Origin: Candidatus Methanophagaceae archaeon
GTDB lineage: Archaea > Halobacteriota > Syntropharchaeia > Alkanophagales > Methanospirareceae
Direction: 5' to 3'
Assembly: GCA_013374505.1 (NCBI GenBank)
Contig: QENJ01000108.1
Location: forward strand, 1 to 6,643
DNA length: 6,643 bases
In this document: piece after piece, positions 1 to 5,850 of the stretch
How positions within the stretch are numbered: the stretch's first letter is position 1
Layout of the letters: every line of letters starts with the position of its first letter
Notes under the pieces: model-generated
What the model saw: the letters and a program-made list of their open reading frames with translations, nothing else
What the model was told of the DNA's origin: nothing
Databases searched by the model: none
Translations under genes and position numbers: made by a program

Positions 1-824
1 TGATACAGGAAAAGCCGGATGTGGTTTTAGTGGAAGGCGATACGAATACCGTTCTTGCAGGTGCTTTAGCCGCTACGAAATTGCACATAAAGGTAGGACC
101 TGTAGAAGCGGGTTTGAGAAGTTACGATAGGACAATGCCGGAAGAACTAAATTGAGTTTTGGCAGACCCTTGTAGCGATTATCTGTTCGCACCCACCGAG
201 AAATCGAAGCAGATATTGCTTGGTGAAGGTATTCCAACCGCAAGAATCGTTGTTACCGGAAACACGGTTGTGGATGCCGTGTACCAGAATTTAAGTATCT
301 GTGAGGGTCGAACAAATCCGTTGCACGAGCTTGGGCTTGTATCTGGCGAATATTTCCTGGCGACAGCACACAGGCAGGAGAATGTTGACGTGAAAACAAT
401 ATTTGAGAGTATTATATCAGGTTTGGAGCGGGTGGCAGGTGCGTTTGGGTTGCCGGTTATTTATCCGATTCATCCAAGGTCACGAATGATGATGGACCGG
501 TTAGGATTGAACTCCACAGGCATTTTGTTTATTGACCCGGTGGATTATCTCTCGTTTCTGCAATTAGAATCGAAAGCTAAACTGGTCCTGACGGATTCCG
601 GTGGTGTGCAGGAAGAGACGTGCATTTTAAACGTTCCGTGTGTTACTTTACGGGATAATACGGAGCGACCGGAGACTCTGGAGGTAGGTTCTAATATCTT
701 AGCGGGTACAAAGACAGAAACTATTTTAGCGGCAACTACTGAAATGCTGGGCAGAACCGTTAACTGGTCGAATCCGTTTGGCGATGGAAGTGCGAGTGAA
801 AAGATTATTGGGGTACTGGAGTAA
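1..824 (+). pseudogene. wecB: UDP-N-acetylglucosamine 2-epimerase (non-hydrolysing), 5' partial, interrupted by in-frame TGA
   Basis: The family converts UDP-GlcNAc to UDP-ManNAc in the cytoplasm, feeding surface-glycan synthesis. The reading frame is open from position 3 and the gene start lies outside the window. Family landmarks appear in order: VEGDTNT (Asp of the active site), VEAGLRSYDR, PEELN, FAPTE, VTGNTVVDAV, the ATAHRQENVD stretch with the conserved His, YPIHPRS, LTDSGGVQEE and the TERPE nucleotide-binding loop. These run to a normal C-terminus with the stop at 822-824. An in-frame TGA at 153-155 sits exactly where the family has Arg after PEE(L/I)N, so one CGA-to-TGA change explains it. 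The motif usually written GHVEAGLR reads GPVEAGLR here, a second unusual change next to an active-site Glu. A TTG at 159 could in principle restart translation but would give a fragment lacking the N-terminal Rossmann domain. The family call is very secure. Loss of function is likely but not proven. Confidence 0.9.
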
Positions 825-874
825 CATTGAATGCGAAGTTTTATTAGTTAAGAAACTTTTTGGGACTAACAAAC

Positions 875-1180
875 ATGTTGGAGATAGTGGTTCATGAGAT
901 AAGGGGCTACTGCCCGGTGTATAAGGTCGGGGATAGTATGTTGATAGACGACCCGGAAATTGTTTTGGAGAAGACAGATGCGTTATGTACGCATGCACTC
1001 TCGACATTGCTTCATTACGCTTTGATACTGGAGCATAACTGGAGCCCGGTAAAACTTGGGTTGACTACGAAGGACGAACCGGAACATGCGTATATGCAGT
1101 GCGTTGATCCCGGTAAGCCTTATACCGAAGGGGGAACGGTAATATTTAAATGCACGAGAATCAAAGAGGAGATTGAGTAA
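875..1180 (+). CDS. TIGR04076 family protein of unknown function
   Basis: This small protein of about 101 residues matches the TIGR04076 family as I recall it: an N-terminal strand ending in EIRGYCPVYKVGD, then a region with EIVLEKTDALCTHALSTLL, and a C-terminal YMQCVDPGKPYTEGGTVIF segment. Conserved Cys occur in GYCPVY, ALCTHA and MQCVD, which is typical of the family. No enzymatic role is established that I can name. The frame is open back to a TTG at 860, but the ATG at 875 gives the family-like N-terminus. No strong Shine-Dalgarno sequence precedes either start. The stop is one base before the ATG of the following epimerase, so the two genes are almost certainly cotranscribed and probably translationally coupled. 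I see no reason the family should be tied to glycan synthesis, so it may be a passenger. Confidence 0.8.
   Translation: MLEIVVHEIRGYCPVYKVGDSMLIDDPEIVLEKTDALCTHALSTLLHYALILEHNWSPVKLGLTTKDEPEHAYMQCVDPGKPYTEGGTVIFKCTRIKEEIE
1166..1171 (+). promoter_or_regulatory. Shine-Dalgarno site GAGGAG for the first epimerase
   Basis: GAGGAG lies inside the 3' end of the preceding gene and ends 10 bases before the ATG at 1182. It is only one base from the alternative TTG at 1173, so it decides for the ATG start. Confidence 0.65.
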
Positions 1181-1181
1181 T

Positions 1182-2126
1182 ATGGAAACACATAAGATAT
1201 TGGTGACAGGAGGCGGTGGTTTTATAGGCACGCATTTAGTGAATGAACTAAGACAGCGTGGGCACGAGGTGCTTGCTTCTGACCTCTACAATGCCGATAG
1301 AGAAGGGTATATCAGGGTAGATGTGCGGAATTACAGACAACTGGCGCGGGTATTGGAAAAGCAGAGTTTTGATCTTGTCTACCATTTAGCGGCGGAATAT
1401 GGACGATGGAATGGCGAGGATTTTTATGAGAACCTTTGGCAGACCAATGTTATCGGGACAAAGCATATCATTCGATTACAGGAGAACCATAAGTTCCGGA
1501 TGGTTTTTTTCAGCAGTGCAGAGGTCTATGGCGATTATAGCGGTGTGATGAATGAGGATGTGATGGTCACGAATCCGATCAAGGAAACCTATCAGATGAA
1601 CGATTATGCAATAACTAAATGGGCAGGCGAATTGATGTGCATGAATTCAGCGAAGATGTTCGGAACTGAGACCGTCCGGGTAAGACCGGTTAACTGTTAC
1701 GGGCCGGGTGAGCATTTCACGCCGTATAGAGGATTCATACCCAAGTTCATCTACCAGGCACTGCATAAAAAGCCTTATGTTGTTTACAGAGGCCATAAGC
1801 GGATTATAGATTATGTTGGAGATACTGTCAGAACCTTTGCCAACATTGCAGATAATTTCATTCCCGGTGAGGTTTATAATGTTGCGGGAAAGCCGGAATG
1901 GGAGAAGGAGATCAAGGTTTATTCGGACCTTGTCTTAGAAGCTGTTGGCATAGACGATTCAATAGTTACATATGAAGCGGCAGAGCCTTTTACTACGAAT
2001 ATCAAGACAATAGATTGTTCGATGGCAGTCCGGGATCTGAAACATGATCCGAAGGTCACACCGGAAGAAGGGATAAAAAAGACCGTGGAATGGATGAAAA
2101 GTATTTATACAAATATAGATATTTAA
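1182..2126 (+). CDS. NAD-dependent epimerase/dehydratase (extended SDR), nucleotide-sugar modifying
   Basis: This 314-residue protein has the full length of the extended short-chain dehydrogenase family, which epimerises, dehydrates or decarboxylates nucleotide sugars using bound NAD. Visible motifs are the TGGGGFIG dinucleotide loop (G10, G13, G16), the acidic pair region ASDLYN, YHLAAE (67-72), SSAEVYG (111-117), the catalytic YAITK (Tyr142, Lys146), RPVNCYGPGE and RIIDYVGD. The Ser-Ala-Glu before VYG differs from the Thr-Asp-Glu of RmlB dehydratases because the general-acid Asp is missing. It is nearer the Thr/Ser-x-Glu of UDP-glucuronate decarboxylases, so a decarboxylase or epimerase role is as likely as dehydratase. 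The exact substrate cannot be read from sequence. The ATG at 1182 has a good ribosome binding site, and the upstream TTG at 1173 does not. The gene appears intact and lies in the same operon as the TIGR04076 gene. Confidence 0.9.
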   Translation: METHKILVTGGGGFIGTHLVNELRQRGHEVLASDLYNADREGYIRVDVRNYRQLARVLEKQSFDLVYHLAAEYGRWNGEDFYENLWQTNVIGTKHIIRLQENHKFRMVFFSSAEVYGDYSGVMNEDVMVTNPIKETYQMNDYAITKWAGELMCMNSAKMFGTETVRVRPVNCYGPGEHFTPYRGFIPKFIYQALHKKPYVVYRGHKRIIDYVGDTVRTFANIADNFIPGEVYNVAGKPEWEKEIKVYSDLVLEAVGIDDSIVTYEAAEPFTTNIKTIDCSMAVRDLKHDPKVTPEEGIKKTVEWMKSIYTNIDI

Positions 2127-2138
2127 GGGATATATTAT

Positions 2139-2147
2139 GGAGGGGGT
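2139..2147 (+). promoter_or_regulatory. Strong Shine-Dalgarno site GGAGGGGGT
   Basis: This purine-rich site ends 7 bases before the ATG at 2155. It overlaps the alternative ATG at 2137, which therefore cannot use it. It fixes the start of the antitoxin-like gene and predicts strong translation of it relative to the downstream toxin. Confidence 0.7.
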
Positions 2148-2154
2148 AAGTGCG

Positions 2155-2454
2155 ATGTCTGATGTGGTAAAAAGAACCATCGAGGTTTTTTATCCCACAG
2201 AGGATTCAGAAAAGGCATTGAATAATGTTGTTTTTGAGTGGCTCGACAGTAAAGCCGCAAAGCTCGAAGAGAAGGTAAAGGAGTTTGAGCGGAAATATGG
2301 CATGGAGTTTATGGAATTTGATGACAGAATAAAAATAGAAGGTGCATCTTTTGAAGAAGAGGACGATTGGATAGATTGGGGGGACTACATTGAGCTATTA
2401 GAATCTTTAAAAGAGTATAGGAGAGATGTCCTATTTCAATTGAAGAAACATTAA
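2155..2454 (+). CDS. Probable antitoxin partner of a DUF6516/TumE-like toxin (module 1)
   Basis: I do not recognise a named domain in this 99-residue protein. It is acidic and largely helical, with a coiled-coil-like segment around residues 30-48 (LDSKAAKLEEKVKEFERKYG), an Asp/Glu/Trp-rich stretch (EEEDDWIDWGDY, 67-78) and a basic end. It sits directly upstream of a DUF6516/TumE-like toxin in the usual antitoxin position. It also shares a spaced pattern with the antitoxin-like protein at 4656-4937: [KR]YG, a D[RK]xI-type segment, EG, acidic residues, then an aromatic-Asp-aromatic motif. The role of neutralising the toxin is inferred from context and this resemblance. No DNA-binding helix-turn-helix or ribbon-helix-helix is evident, so autoregulation is unclear. 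The gene begins 28 bases after the preceding epimerase, so it may be read from the glycan operon. Confidence 0.65.
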   Translation: MSDVVKRTIEVFYPTEDSEKALNNVVFEWLDSKAAKLEEKVKEFERKYGMEFMEFDDRIKIEGASFEEEDDWIDWGDYIELLESLKEYRRDVLFQLKKH

Positions 2455-2492
2455 AATCGCTTAAACTAAGCTATTTAGTACGGAGAGTAGTT

Positions 2493-2780
2493 GTGAAAGA
2501 AGCTATGAAGCTGCCTAATGATGAAAAACTCATTGCTATTGCATATTTAGCTGGGTCATCTGTTCTTCATATTAGAGAAAGATATAAAGAAGGAGAACTC
2601 ATCAAGTATTCCTATCATCTCATGAAAGGCGATAAGGTTATCAGATGGGATAATGTACCGCATCATAGAGAGATAAGCACATATCCACACCACAAGCATG
2701 AAAATGATGAGATAATGGAATCCGGGAATATGGATGTTGGTATGGTATTAGAGGAAATAGAGGCGATAAGCGGGATGTAA
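2493..2780 (+). CDS. DUF6516 / TumE-family toxin (module 1); true start may be near 2433
   Basis: The toxin family is recognised by the order HIRERY (26-31 from the GTG), IKYSYH (37-42), RWDNVPHH (51-58) and STYPHHKH (62-69), a dense His/Arg/Asp core typical of DUF6516 proteins. These are annotated as toxins of TumE-type TA systems; the biochemical target is not known to me. GTG at 2493 has GGAG at 2482-2485, 7 bases upstream, and gives 95 residues. The frame stays open upstream to a stop at 2418-2420, and the extra codons read like a natural N-terminus (SIEETLKSLKLSYLVRRVVV). Starting near 2433 would give about 115 residues, close to the 118 reconstructed for the second toxin. However, the only candidates there are ATT codons (2433 and 2439), the first about 8 bases after an AGGAGAG. 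The gene may therefore use a rare start, or have lost its original one and been shortened. Confidence 0.8.
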   Translation: MKEAMKLPNDEKLIAIAYLAGSSVLHIRERYKEGELIKYSYHLMKGDKVIRWDNVPHHREISTYPHHKHENDEIMESGNMDVGMVLEEIEAISGM

Positions 2781-2785
2781 TAAAA

Positions 2786-3778
2786 ATGGGTATAGATAGC
2801 GAATATGAAGGGGAAATAGTATTAGTAACTGGCGGTGCGGGTTGCATAGGAACGAACCTGAGCAAGAAATTAGCGGAGTTGAAAGCAAAAGTAATAATCT
2901 TAGACGATTTATCGAGTGCATACGAATGGAACATTCCAAAAGCGAAGAATATTGTATTCGTAAAAGGTAGCGTTTTGGATGATGAGATGCTGAAACGAGT
3001 ATTCAAATTTAAGCCGGATTATGTATTCCATTTAGCCGCGCATTTCGCGAACCAGAACTCGGTGGACAACCCGGAGACTGATTTGATGGTGAATGGACAG
3101 GGCATTTTAAAAGTGCTGCAATATGCGAATCTCGTGGGTGTGAAACGATTTGTGTATTCGTCTTCGGGCTGTGGCGTTTATGGATTGGACTCGAAGATGC
3201 CGTTTGAAGAACCGGACATCTCGATTAGTTTGCATACGCCTTATCAAGTGACGAAACTGCTCGGCGAATTGTACACGAACTATTTCCATAATTTGTATGG
3301 GCTACCAATAGTGAACGCAAGATTCTTTAATGTTTTTGGGCCGGGCGAGGTGCCGGGCAGATACCGAAACGTGATACCGAACTTTTTCTATTGGGCAATG
3401 AACAAACAAGCGTTGCCGATTACGGGTGACGGTGCAGAGACGCGAGACTGGACGTATGTGGACGACATAATTGTGGGTCTTTTGGCAATGGGTATAAAAG
3501 AGGCGGCAGTGGGTGAAGCTATCAATCTCGGCTCCGGTAAAGAGCACAGGGTAATAGATTTAGCGAATACGGTGAACGAACTTACGGGTAACGAAGCAGG
3601 GATTAAATATATAGAACGAAGGGATTGGGACGTCAAACACCGGCTTTTGTCTTCTATTGAAAAGGCGAAGAAGTTGCTGGGTTACGAGCCGCAGATAGGG
3701 TTTGAGGATGGGTTGAAGAATGTGCAGGCGTGGTTTGTTGAGAACAGGGAGGAAATAAAGCGAAGTGCGGAGTTCTAA
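2786..3778 (+). CDS. GalE-like NAD-dependent nucleotide-sugar epimerase (extended SDR)
   Basis: A complete 330-residue extended SDR. It shows TGGAGCIG (G16, G19, G22) for NAD binding, DD at 40-41 to hold the adenosine ribose, FHLAAH (81-86), SSSGCGVYG (125-133) with the catalytic Ser region, YQVTK (Tyr153, Lys157), ARFFNVFGPGE and TRDWTYVDD. The pattern fits UDP-glucose 4-epimerase and related hexose or uronic-acid epimerases. The substrate is not determinable from sequence. It acts in the cytoplasm to supply an activated sugar for surface glycans. It starts 5 bases after the toxin gene and ends 3 bases before the glycosyltransferase remnant, so transcription is probably continuous. No clear Shine-Dalgarno sequence precedes the ATG, suggesting coupling to the upstream reading frame. 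It resembles the first SDR only at family level, so it is not a recent duplicate. Confidence 0.9.
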   Translation: MGIDSEYEGEIVLVTGGAGCIGTNLSKKLAELKAKVIILDDLSSAYEWNIPKAKNIVFVKGSVLDDEMLKRVFKFKPDYVFHLAAHFANQNSVDNPETDLMVNGQGILKVLQYANLVGVKRFVYSSSGCGVYGLDSKMPFEEPDISISLHTPYQVTKLLGELYTNYFHNLYGLPIVNARFFNVFGPGEVPGRYRNVIPNFFYWAMNKQALPITGDGAETRDWTYVDDIIVGLLAMGIKEAAVGEAINLGSGKEHRVIDLANTVNELTGNEAGIKYIERRDWDVKHRLLSSIEKAKKLLGYEPQIGFEDGLKNVQAWFVENREEIKRSAEF

Positions 3779-3781
3779 AAG

Positions 3782-4592
3782 ATGCGGATTTTAGTTCTTC
3801 AAGAGTCGGACTGGCTAAAAAGGAATCCGCATCAACAGCATCACCTTATGGAACGACTATCGCAGAAAGCACACGAAATCAGGGTTATTGACTACGATAT
3901 TGACTGGAGAAAAGAAGAACATAAGAAACGGTATACGAAAAGAGCGGTATTCGAGAATGTACACAAGATATATCCGGAAGCGGATATACAGGTAATTCGA
4001 CCCGCTACTTTAAAAATTCCTGGGCTGGAATATCTTTCACTTTGGTTCGCGCATAAAAACGAGCTGAAACGGCAGATACGAGAATTCCAGCCTGAAGTCA
4101 TCGTTGGGTTCGGGATTATCAATACCTATTTAGCTGCTAAGATCGCCAAGAAGCGCGGTATTCCGTTTGTGTAATATTGGATTGACGTTTTGCATACGTT
4201 GATTTCGATAAAACAAGTACAATTTTTAGGTAGCTATCTTGAAAAGTGTACACTAAAGAACTCGTCCAGAGTAATCGCAATAAATAAGAAGTTGGCTGAG
4301 TTCGTGACAGCGTTCGGAGCGGCTAAAGAAAAGACCTCTGTTATAGGTGCAGGTATTGATCTGGCAAGGTACAATCCGGAATTGGATGGTCACGAAATTC
4401 GTGAAGTTTATGGGCTTTTTAAAAAAAATCTGCTGCCGGCATATCCTGACGAAACGATAATGCATGATATAGTGCCGATAAAGATGTATGAATACATGGC
4501 GAAGGTTTGTTGAGATGTATAGCGGGGATAGTATTACAGATGAGTTTGAGAGGGTTTTGGAGGATGTTATCAGAGAGGGTCAAGGGGGATAA
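3782..4592 (+). pseudogene. GT-B (family 4-like) glycosyltransferase, broken by a stop, two internal deletions and a frame change
   Basis: The intact gene would have moved a sugar from a nucleotide donor onto a surface glycan at the cytoplasmic side of the membrane. The N-terminal GT-B domain reads MRILVLQESDW, HHLMERLSQKAHEIRVIDYD, PEVIVGFGIINTYLAAKIAKKRGIPFV. An in-frame TAA at 4172-4174 then falls where a Tyr codon is expected, and the same frame resumes as YWIDVLHTL, SRVIAINKKLAEF, VIGAGIDLARYNP. After VYGL (about 4415) the text jumps through a T5A8 tract (4416-4428) to the C-terminal donor-site motif LLPAYPDE, IMHDIVPIKMYEYMA. The whole first half of the second Rossmann fold is missing. 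A second jump at about 4500 joins this, in another frame, to the usual C-terminal end EMYSGDSITDEFERVLEDVI, which stops at 4590-4592. Non-functional with high confidence; the exact donor is unknown. Confidence 0.85.
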
Positions 4593-4601
4593 CTTTTAAA
4601 T
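4593..4601 (+). promoter_or_regulatory. Possible archaeal TATA box CTTTTAAAT upstream of TA module 2
   Basis: An A/T-rich TATA-like octamer sits about 55 bases before the ATG at 4656, directly after the glycosyltransferase remnant. It could drive the second antitoxin/toxin pair independently. A second TATA-like string, GTATATAC, lies near 4613-4620. Both are suggestive only. Confidence 0.25.
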
Positions 4602-4644
4602 CCGAAGGTCACGTATATACAGATAAAGGAAGATACTAAATAGA

Positions 4645-4650
4645 AGGTGA
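4645..4650 (+). promoter_or_regulatory. Shine-Dalgarno site AGGTGA
   Basis: AGGTGA ends 5 bases before the ATG at 4656 and matches the core anti-Shine-Dalgarno complement. It supports that ATG as the start of the antitoxin-like gene. Confidence 0.65.
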
Positions 4651-4655
4651 AATAA

Positions 4656-4937
4656 ATGGCAACGTCCGTAGAAGAAGCTGCAACCATGCTTCACATGGAA
4701 AAAGAGGAGCTTGTGGAAGAGGGGTTAAAAGCGTATTTGAAAGAGCGACTTCGTGGGTTAAAAGCGGAAATTACCGCTATCTATCTGAGATATGGGGTAT
4801 CATCTATTGATGAACTGGACAAGAAGATAAACGAAGGAGAATTGAGCGAAAGTGATACTTTTGATGACTTTACGATGCTTGATTGTTTAGAAGGGGGAAA
4901 AGATAAAATACAAACTATCGTAGAAAAAATAAAGTGA
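4656..4937 (+). CDS. Probable antitoxin partner of a DUF6516/TumE-like toxin (module 2)
   Basis: This 93-residue protein is predicted to be mostly helical. It has an N-terminal part (SVEEAATMLHMEKEELVEEG, 4-23) and a charged helix LKAYLKERLRGLKAEITAIY leading to RYG (45-47). A segment with DKKINEG (55-61) follows, then an acidic stretch ending FDDF (69-72). The arrangement parallels the module 1 antitoxin-like protein, suggesting the two are distant homologues. Its last codons overlap the toxin start by four bases (GTGA at 4934-4937), the classic TA coupling that makes toxin synthesis depend on antitoxin translation. It seems intact although its toxin is frameshifted. The antitoxin function is inferred from position and this resemblance; no named domain was recognised. 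Confidence 0.7.
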   Translation: MATSVEEAATMLHMEKEELVEEGLKAYLKERLRGLKAEITAIYLRYGVSSIDELDKKINEGELSESDTFDDFTMLDCLEGGKDKIQTIVEKIK

Positions 4938-5291
4938 GTTACAGTGAGCTGGCTAAGATTGCCGAAGACGAGTTTTTTGATGTTGTTCTTTACTCACAAA
5001 TTATAGCAGGAAAGCTTCGTTTGCACATTGTTGATGGCAGTTATTTAGATGTTTGGTTACTCTGTAAAGATCAAAGGAAGGTTTGCATATCACTGGGAAA
5101 GGCGAATGATAGACGGCAGCGTTTACAGATATGACAACCGACCCCACGAGAATTTGAAACACATAAAAAGCTACCCGAAGCACTTTCACGACGGAAGCGA
5201 TGAGGAGATAAGGGAAGGCGAATTCGGTGAAGATCCCAAAGATGTCTTAATAGCTTTTTTGCAGCTCGTTAGTGCGAAAATTCATCGTTAA
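4934..5291 (+). pseudogene. DUF6516 / TumE-family toxin (module 2), split by one +1 frameshift
   Basis: Two overlapping frames together make one complete DUF6516 protein of about 118 residues. The first frame, from GTG at 4934, gives SYSELAKIAEDEFFDVVL, IIAGKLRLHIVDGSYLDVW. The frame one base later gives SVKIKGRFAYHWERR, IDGSVYRYDNRPH, IKSYPKHFHDGSDEE and then runs to TAA at 5289-5291. Ignoring the A at 5059 restores W-F-S-V-K-I-K across the junction, exactly the family's text. The His/Tyr/Asp core (YHWE, YRYDNxPH, SYPKHFH) is fully preserved, so the break is probably recent, is a sequencing error, or is a rare phase switch. As written, translation would leave the toxin frame after YLDVW and end at 5134, giving a 66-residue product without the core. 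An intact antitoxin with a dead toxin is a harmless end state. Confidence 0.8.
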
Positions 5292-5297
5292 GGGGTG
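5292..5297 (+). promoter_or_regulatory. Shine-Dalgarno-like GGGGTG before the DUF362 remnant
   Basis: GGGGTG begins immediately after the toxin stop codon and ends 8 bases before the ATG at 5306. It marks that ATG as the original start of the DUF362 gene, so the 5' end of that gene is preserved. Confidence 0.45.
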
Positions 5298-5305
5298 TGA
5301 CTGAA

Positions 5306-5734
5306 ATGTGTTCCGCACGGATAACAGACGTAGCAAACCCAAAAAGAAGATTTACTCAACGGTTTTGAGTTCTGCAACTGGAAAAGCCAAGTTAAAACTG
5401 ACTCTACTGTATTTGTGAAACCTGATTTTACGTTTCCGTATTTCAAATAAGGAGTTACTACCAGACCGGAATTACTAAAGACACTATTAAGAAATATTAA
5501 AAGACCGAGCGGATAATGCGATTGTATGCGAATCCGATGGCGGTAATCATTCATTTTCGGATGACGACACGTTTAAGGGGCATAATTGGCATGAGATTTG
5601 CAAGGGAGCAGGTGTGGATTTTACAAAGGTCAATTTATGGAAACTGCATTCTGTGTTTGTCGAGGATAATAATACAAGGGAAGGATGTGAAGGTTCTTTT
5701 GCCAGAACTTCTTTTAGAAGAAGCGGGTGCATAA
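5306..5734 (+). pseudogene. DUF362 domain protein, N-terminal remnant with three frameshifts and a stop
   Basis: No single ORF shows this gene, but its pieces in three frames join into about 141 residues of DUF362 text. Frame one (5306-5345) reads MCSARITDVANPK. After an A-run (5341-5345) the next frame reads KEDLLNGFEFCNW, VFVKPDFTFPYFK, then TAA at 5448-5450, then GVTTRPELLKTLLRNI. After another A-run (5499-5502) the next frame reads KDRADNAIVCESDGGNHSF, GHNWHEICKGAGVDF, WKLHSVFVEDNN. After about 5674 the last frame reads QGKDVKVLLPELLLEEAGA and stops at 5732-5734. KPxxTxPxxKxGVTTxPE, ESDGGxHSF and LPxLLLEE are the landmarks I know for the family. Intact members are some 300 or more residues, often with an iron-sulfur part later on, so the C-terminal half or more is gone. 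Each shift is +1. The general function of DUF362 is unknown to me. Confidence 0.75.
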
Positions 5735-5850
5735 AGATGAGGTCTTAAGGACGCTTAAAGCCTGAGTGGAAGAGGTAAATCAGTGGATATTTTTAAAGCA
5801 GGAAATTACATATTCTTAAAATGTGATGTAAAACTAATAGAGGTGGCGAT
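5735..5850 (+). other. Intergenic stretch with the mntA ribosome binding site
   Basis: No coding frame, RNA gene or repeat is evident here. GAGGTG at 5840-5845 ends 5 bases before the mntA ATG at 5851 and is a good Shine-Dalgarno site. A TATTTTTAAAG string around 5788-5798 could be a TATA-like promoter element for the mntA-hepT operon, but the match is weak. Confidence 0.4.

Noticed and set aside
153..155. TGA as selenocysteine or reassigned codon
   Set aside because: The position is normally Arg in the family, and other genes in the window use TGA as a normal stop (4935-4937, 6232-6234).
2426..2443. ATG at 2426 as the toxin 1 start
   Set aside because: It is in a different frame from the toxin and meets TGA after five codons. 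The purine-rich site is also too close to it.
2641..3006. Minus-strand ORF of 121 residues
   Set aside because: It lies opposite the DUF6516 toxin and the start of an intact SDR gene and has low-complexity hydrophobic text, so it is a shadow frame.
4190..4513. A separate 107-residue gene starting at TTG 4190
   Set aside because: It is in the same frame as the upstream ORF and continues the same glycosyltransferase after the TAA, so it is part of one pseudogene.
4599..4637. Short coding-like text after the glycosyltransferase remnant, and a 13-base match ATCCGAAGGTCAC shared with about 2048-2060
   Set aside because: The frame is only about a dozen codons before a stop, and a 13-base repeat is near chance expectation in a window this long.
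5288..5554. Minus-strand ORF of 88 residues over the gap
   Set aside because: The plus strand of the same stretch reads as DUF362 family text in order, which explains the region better.
5516..5734. A 72-residue plus-strand ORF as an independent gene
   Set aside because: Only its last 20 or so residues (GKDVKVLLPELLLEE and neighbours) look like real protein, and they continue the DUF362 remnant. The earlier part is the wrong frame of that gene.
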